Source: a bacterium (lineage in GTDB: Bacteria; RBG-13-66-14; B26-G2; WVWN01). From it: a DNA stretch of 35,350 bases. The notes beneath the pieces are model-generated. The model was not told the DNA's origin. It searched no databases and saw only the letters and a program-made list of their open reading frames with translations. This document shows, one piece after another, positions 31,990 to 35,350 of the stretch. The stretch covers positions 1 to 35,350 of the forward strand of contig DATKVX010000118.1 of assembly GCA_035529855.1 (NCBI GenBank), given 5' to 3'. Within the stretch, counting starts at the first letter, position 1. Each line of letters begins with the position of its first letter. The translations under genes were made by a program, and so were the position numbers.

Positions 31990-32778
31990 TTAATAGTTGC
32001 TGCCCACGAAGAGGCCTGTCAGGAACACGTCGGACAACAGGATTAGTATGCAGGAAGTGACGACCGATATCGTGGTCGCGCGGCCCACGCCCTCCGCGCC
32101 GCCCTGGGCCTTGAAGCCCTGGTTGCAACCGACGATGGAAATTATCCCGCCGAAGACGACGGTTTTTAAAAGGCCGATTAGGAGGTCGCTCACGTGGACC
32201 AGTTGGTTCATCTTTTCGATATAGACGCTGGGGTTTATGCCGAGCGTCGTCGTCGATATGGCGTAGCCGCCGGCGATGCCGACGAAGTCCGCCAACGCGG
32301 TGAGCGTTGGTAACATAATGAGGGCGGCGACGACGCGCGGCATTACCAGGTACTGAACGGGGTTGGTGGCGAGCGTCTCCAACGCGTCCACCTGCTCGGT
32401 GACCTTCATCGTCCCGATCTCCGCGGCGATGGCGGCCCCCACCCGCCCCGAGACCATTAGCCCCGTGAGCACCGGCCCCAGCTCGCGCGTCATCGAGATG
32501 CCGACGATGCCGCCGATGTATATGTCGGCGCCGAACTTCGCTATTTGATAGGTGGCCTGCAGCGCCAGGACCATGCCGGTGAAGACAGCCGTCAGTATTA
32601 CCACCGGCACGGAGTCGACGCCGATCCGGACCATCTGTTCGATTATACGCGCCGGCTTGAAAGGCCGCTTAAAGGCGTAGCCGACGGCCTTAACGAATAG
32701 TATCGTCGTGCCGCCGATGTCCTCGAGCAGGTATATAATTACCCGCCCGAACCGCTCGAACCATAATAATAGAAACAT
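31990..32778 (-). CDS. MlaE-type ABC transporter permease (phospholipid transport)
   Basis: About 262 residues with five to six membrane segments. The family pattern is clear: SVPVVILTAVFTGMVLALQ, ELGPVLTGLMVSGRVGAAIAAEIGTMKVTEQVDALE and a C-terminal GxxVGSNY-like end. MlaE forms the membrane dimer of Mla/TGD-type systems that move phospholipids between inner and outer membranes, with an ATPase (MlaF) and an MCE protein (MlaD); neither is in the window. I prefer the ATG at 32778, with GGAG upstream, over a TTG at 32799. It sits between rsmI and the GT9 genes, all on one strand. Confidence 0.9.
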   Translation of the reverse strand: MFLLLWFERFGRVIIYLLEDIGGTTILFVKAVGYAFKRPFKPARIIEQMVRIGVDSVPVVILTAVFTGMVLALQATYQIAKFGADIYIGGIVGISMTRELGPVLTGLMVSGRVGAAIAAEIGTMKVTEQVDALETLATNPVQYLVMPRVVAALIMLPTLTALADFVGIAGGYAISTTTLGINPSVYIEKMNQLVHVSDLLIGLLKTVVFGGIISIVGCNQGFKAQGGAEGVGRATTISVVTSCILILLSDVFLTGLFVGSNY

Positions 32779-32862
32779 AAAGCGGCCGGTCTCCGGCAAA
32801 TTTTAAAGAGTTTAAGTCTAACATACGCGACGTTTCGTTTCAACCTCAAACGCCGCCGCGCC

Positions 32863-33678
32863 CTACCCCCGGGCCAGTTCTTTATATACGGCGCGCTTGG
32901 ATACGTTGAACGTGCGCGCCGCTACCGCAGCCGCGCGGGTCGCCGACAACCCCTCCGCCGCGAGCGCGCGCGCGAGTTTGACGGCGGAGGCCGGGTCCGG
33001 CGCTTTGGCCGCCGCCGCGACCACCAGCGTCATCTCTCCCTTAAGCTGCCTCGAGCGTGCGACGTCGGCTATCGAGCTCAACGTGCCGCGGATTACCTCC
33101 TGGTGGACCTTCGTCAGCTCGCGCGCCAACGCCGCGTCGCGGTCGCCCCACACGTCGCGCGCGTCGGCCAGCTCCGCGGCCAAACGGTGCGGCGTCGCGA
33201 AGACGACGAGCGTTACCGGCAGCGCCCGGTAGCGCTCGAGGAAGGTCCGCCGCTCGGCGCGCCGCCGCGGCAGGTAGCCGAGGAACGCGTACGGGTACGG
33301 CGGCAGGCCGCTCAACGCGAGGGCGGCGTGTACGGCAGACGGCCCGGGTACGAAGTCCACCGCGACCGCTGCCGCGAGCGCTTTGTGCAGTATTACGTAC
33401 CCCGGGTCGGCCAGCAGCGGCGTGCCGCCGTCGGTGACGAGCGCGACCGTTTCGTTGCGTTTGAGGCGCGTCAGGGTTTTAGCCGCGGCCGCGGCCTCGT
33501 TGTGCTCCGCGTATATTAACAGGCTCTTCTGAAGGCCGAGGTGGGCGAGCAGTTTGGCGGTGCGGCGCGTATCCTCGCAGGCGACGACGTCGGCGGACGC
33601 GAGGGCCTCCCGCGCCCGGGCGCTGACGTCGCCCAGGTTGCCTATCGGCGTCGCGATTAGTAGGAGTTTGCCGGGCAT
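32863..33678 (-). CDS. rsmI: 16S rRNA (cytidine-1402-2'-O)-methyltransferase
   Basis: 271 residues. Tetrapyrrole-methylase fold enzyme that methylates C1402 in the ribosomal P site with S-adenosylmethionine. Motifs: LLIATPIGNLGDVSARAREALASADVVACEDTRRT split over the first 40 residues, LVTDGGTPLLADPGY (about 82-96), FVPGPSAVHAALALSGLP, and PHRL. The C-terminal helix-turn-helix-like region (NVSKRAVYKELARG) is typical. No ribosome site precedes the ATG at 33678. Its upstream region is shared with the divergent small-RNA promoter. Confidence 0.95.
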   Translation of the reverse strand: MPGKLLLIATPIGNLGDVSARAREALASADVVACEDTRRTAKLLAHLGLQKSLLIYAEHNEAAAAAKTLTRLKRNETVALVTDGGTPLLADPGYVILHKALAAAVAVDFVPGPSAVHAALALSGLPPYPYAFLGYLPRRRAERRTFLERYRALPVTLVVFATPHRLAAELADARDVWGDRDAALARELTKVHQEVIRGTLSSIADVARSRQLKGEMTLVVAAAAKAPDPASAVKLARALAAEGLSATRAAAVAARTFNVSKRAVYKELARG

Positions 33679-33685
33679 TTTTTAC

Positions 33686-33713
33686 TTGACTGCTTCAAAT
33701 ATTATGTTAGAAT
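33686..33713 (+). promoter_or_regulatory. Sigma-70-like promoter of the candidate small RNA
   Basis: TTGACT (33686-33691), 16-base spacer, TAGAAT (33708-33713); each hexamer matches 5/6. The predicted start falls at 33719-33720, exactly at the first G of the closing stem of the downstream RNA. Confidence 0.7.
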
Positions 33714-33718
33714 TTATC

Positions 33719-33800
33719 GGAATCGGTGCTTTCCCTAGAAAGCCGCGTGGGTAAAACCTGCCGATTCCCTTTTTATTTCCCCGCCTCGGCGGGGTTTTTT
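33719..33800 (+). ncRNA. Candidate structured small RNA of about 80 nt
   Basis: The plus-strand transcript expected from the adjacent promoter begins GGAATCGG (33719-33726), which pairs perfectly with CCGATTCC (33761-33768). Inside are a perfect hairpin GCTTTC-CCTA-GAAAGC and a second, weaker one (GGGT-AAA-ACCT), giving a three-way junction. After a short A/T-rich linker comes a GC-rich terminator with six T. There is no ORF. It lies between rsmI and the DUF3800 gene, both on the other strand, so it is an independent transcript. I do not recognise it as SRP RNA, 6S RNA or any riboswitch class I know. Confidence 0.6.
33779..33800 (+). terminator. Intrinsic terminator of the candidate small RNA
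   Basis: CCCCGC-CTCG-GCGGGG (33779-33794) followed by six T. Oriented only to the + strand, since the other side lacks a T tract. Its T run overlaps the stop codon of the convergent DUF3800 reading frame by two bases. Confidence 0.85.
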
Positions 33801-34676
33801 AATCTTCGGGTGCGGCATCGAATATCCTGATTCCGTACTTAAGGTGCGGCGGGGTTTCGGGGTTACCGCTTTCCCAGCAGAGCCGCCGGGCTTCGTCGTA
33901 AAGGGCCCGTATATCGTTTCTACCTTGCCTTTCGGCGTTTAGATATAAGCAACTATATCCGCTAATTCGATGCCCGGGGTGCAGGATGAATCGGCGAATA
34001 ATACCGTTTGGATATTGTGCCATTGCTTGCCAATTTCGTGCCCTAACGTATACCTCCAAAAATTATTCAACGTCTTAATGTCACTAGCCCTATCCGTTTC
34101 GTCGAATACCAATATCCCGGCCTCGTTCCTCGATATTTCTTCGCACATCAGGTTAACGCGTTCGATTAACCTCTGATACCATATCGAAAGTCGGTGGTCA
34201 TCGACCGCCCCGCCGGGTCTCGTCGATATACTTGCGAAAATCTTACAGTGGTAATATTCGACTATCCTAAATAGTTTAATAATCTCTTCTACTACGACGG
34301 GGCATTTCGCAATCATATCACTACTAAGTAATTCTCTCCCCTTCAATTCGAAATCCGACGTATCCGATATAGTCGGCGGTATCTTATGACCGGGTATCTT
34401 AGCGTATTTACCCTCGGCTTCGGCGTCGCCGGGAAGATCGCTTCCGAACCTAATGTCCCGTCCCTTTTTATAAAGAGCAAAATCTCGGGGTATTCCATAA
34501 GGTTTGAACCCGCCGAATTCTTCATATAAAACTTTACACAAACCCCGTTTAAAACGGAATATCTCACAATGAAAATCTCTCGCCCGGTGGTTTTCTAAAC
34601 TCACCGCCGCCAATACTGCGTACCTCGACGGGCTCGCCGGGTGGAATTTCCCGCTTTCGTCCACGAAGGACAACAT
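33799..34676 (-). pseudogene. DUF3800-family protein, interrupted by a frameshift
   Basis: The main frame (34676-33939) encodes 245 residues beginning MLSFVDESGKFHP and ending CTPGIELADIVAYI, the start and near-end motifs of DUF3800 proteins (acidic, RNase-H-like, unknown function). A second frame (to 33799) continues plausibly with LNAERQGRNDIRALYDEARRL and ends FDAAPED. Adding one base near 33939-33945 would join them as VAYILNAER, giving a product of about 292 residues, so a single-base deletion (natural or a sequencing error) is likely. Invariant DES near the N-terminus and the ELADIVAY motif are both intact. GGGAGG precedes the ATG. It follows nadE by 15 bases and is more A/T-rich than its neighbours. 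DUF3800 genes often travel with mobile or defence islands. Confidence 0.75.
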
Positions 34677-34691
34677 TCCCGTGCCTCCCTG

Positions 34692-35350
34692 TTAAAATAT
34701 CCCCGGTAAGGTTATCGGCTTACTAATCGTCTTGCCGGTGACGGAGGCGATTATAGGCACCTTGCGCTTGAAGAGGTTGCGGTTTAGTAGGCCGACGACG
34801 TGCCGCTGGAAGTCGGCGTCGAAGCCGCGCTCCAACAGCTTCATCGGCTTCTCGCCCTTCTCGACCAGGTAGTACAGGTACCGGTCGACCTGGAAGTACG
34901 AGATGCCCATCTCGCCCTCGTCCGTCTGCCCGGGCCAAAGGCCGGCGGAGGGCGTCTTCCGGATAACCCGCTCGGGGACGCCCAGCGCCTCCGCCAGGAG
35001 GTACACCTGCCCTTTATACAAATCCGCCAGCGGCGCGATGGAGCAGGCCGCGTCGCCGAAGAGCGTGAAGTAGCCCAGCAGGAGCTCGGTCTTGTTGCCG
35101 GTCCCCATTACCATCGCGTTCGCTTCTTTGGACCGGTCGAAGAGTATGACCATCCGCGCGCGGGCGCACACGTTGCCGCGCCGCACGTCGTCCACCTCGC
35201 CCGCCTGGTCCAGGTACGCGTCCACCATCGGCGTTATGGATATCTCTTTGAAATTAATGCCGAAGCGCTCGACGACGGCCCGGGCGTCGTCGCGGCCGCC
35301 GGCGTCGTGGTAGGGGAGCCAGACGCCGGTGACGTTCTCGGCGCCGAGGG
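34692..35350 (-). CDS. nadE: NAD+ synthase (3' part; 5' end outside window)
   Basis: The last 219 or so codons are visible; the frame is open to the window edge. It amidates nicotinic acid adenine dinucleotide to NAD+ with ATP. Motifs: VTGVWLPYHDAGG at the visible N-terminal side, RARMVILFDRSKEANAMVMGTGNKTELLLGY split around the ATP site, FGDAACSIAPLADLYKGQVY, TPSAGLWPGQTDEGEMGISY, and a basic C-terminus (NLFKRKVPIIA). The glutaminase domain, if any, would lie upstream of the window, so the ammonia- or glutamine-dependent type cannot be decided. The DUF3800 gene follows after 15 bases. Confidence 0.94.
   Translation of the reverse strand, partial: LGAENVTGVWLPYHDAGGRDDARAVVERFGINFKEISITPMVDAYLDQAGEVDDVRRGNVCARARMVILFDRSKEANAMVMGTGNKTELLLGYFTLFGDAACSIAPLADLYKGQVYLLAEALGVPERVIRKTPSAGLWPGQTDEGEMGISYFQVDRYLYYLVEKGEKPMKLLERGFDADFQRHVVGLLNRNLFKRKVPIIASVTGKTISKPITLPGIF

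Noticed and set aside
33719-33800. SRP (4.5S) RNA
   Set aside because: The conserved GGAAG/AGCAGC-type internal loop of SRP RNA is absent and the fold is a three-way junction rather than one long hairpin.

Overview
The window reads as a GC-rich chromosome segment from an uncultured Gram-negative (diderm) bacterium. Two GT9 (heptosyltransferase-type) genes and an MlaE-type permease point to an outer membrane. Very short gene gaps, frequent GTG/TTG starts, secreted beta-propeller proteins with a shared short C-terminal tag and several GT-C glycosyltransferases suggest a candidate phylum rather than a well-studied lineage. A Coatesbacteria-like origin is only a guess.

Layout, left to right. 1-2.8 kb: a tandem duplication of a GT87-type glycosyltransferase gene that also copied the 3' end of the adjacent pruA gene, leaving one paralogue with a chimeric C-terminus. 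2.8-4.3 kb: pruA with a clear promoter. 4.5-5.9 kb (+): a polytopic GT-C-like protein. 5.95-8.98 kb (-): tRNA-Gln, prs, a secreted HEAT-repeat protein and a GT39-like transferase, probably one transcription unit. 8.98-11.15 kb: dnaA flanked by two regulatory regions. One has an AT-rich block and DnaA-box-like 9-mers and is a candidate oriC. The other has a promoter, a palindrome and an intrinsic terminator, so it is either an attenuated dnaA leader or a small RNA. 11.2-13.8 kb (+): ABC ATPase, ABC-2 permease and YdjC/HpnK-type deacetylase, overlapping or tightly spaced. 13.9-17.1 kb (-): two secreted repeat proteins with the same C-terminal tag around a GlgC gene.

17.4-29.9 kb (-): the classic origin-proximal cluster rpmH-rnpA-yidD-yidC-jag-mnmE-mnmG-rsmG-parA-parB, followed by a second, divergent GlgC. 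Two parS palindromes lie beside parA. The cluster is interrupted twice by non-conserved genes: a pentapeptide-repeat membrane protein plus a hairpin array between mnmE and mnmG, and a secreted protein of unknown function between rsmG and parA. 30-33.7 kb (-): rsmI, an MlaE permease and two GT9 genes run straight into rpmH. 33.7-33.8 kb (+): a compact promoter-structure-terminator unit that looks like an undescribed small RNA of about 80 nt. 33.8-35.35 kb (-): a frameshifted DUF3800 gene and the 3' part of nadE.

The parts I think most worth attention are the 33.7 kb small RNA, the dnaA upstream leader or RNA, the shared C-terminal tag, the parS site that supplies a start codon, and the mosaic GT87/pruA duplication. 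I found no CRISPR array, transposase, integrase or rRNA.
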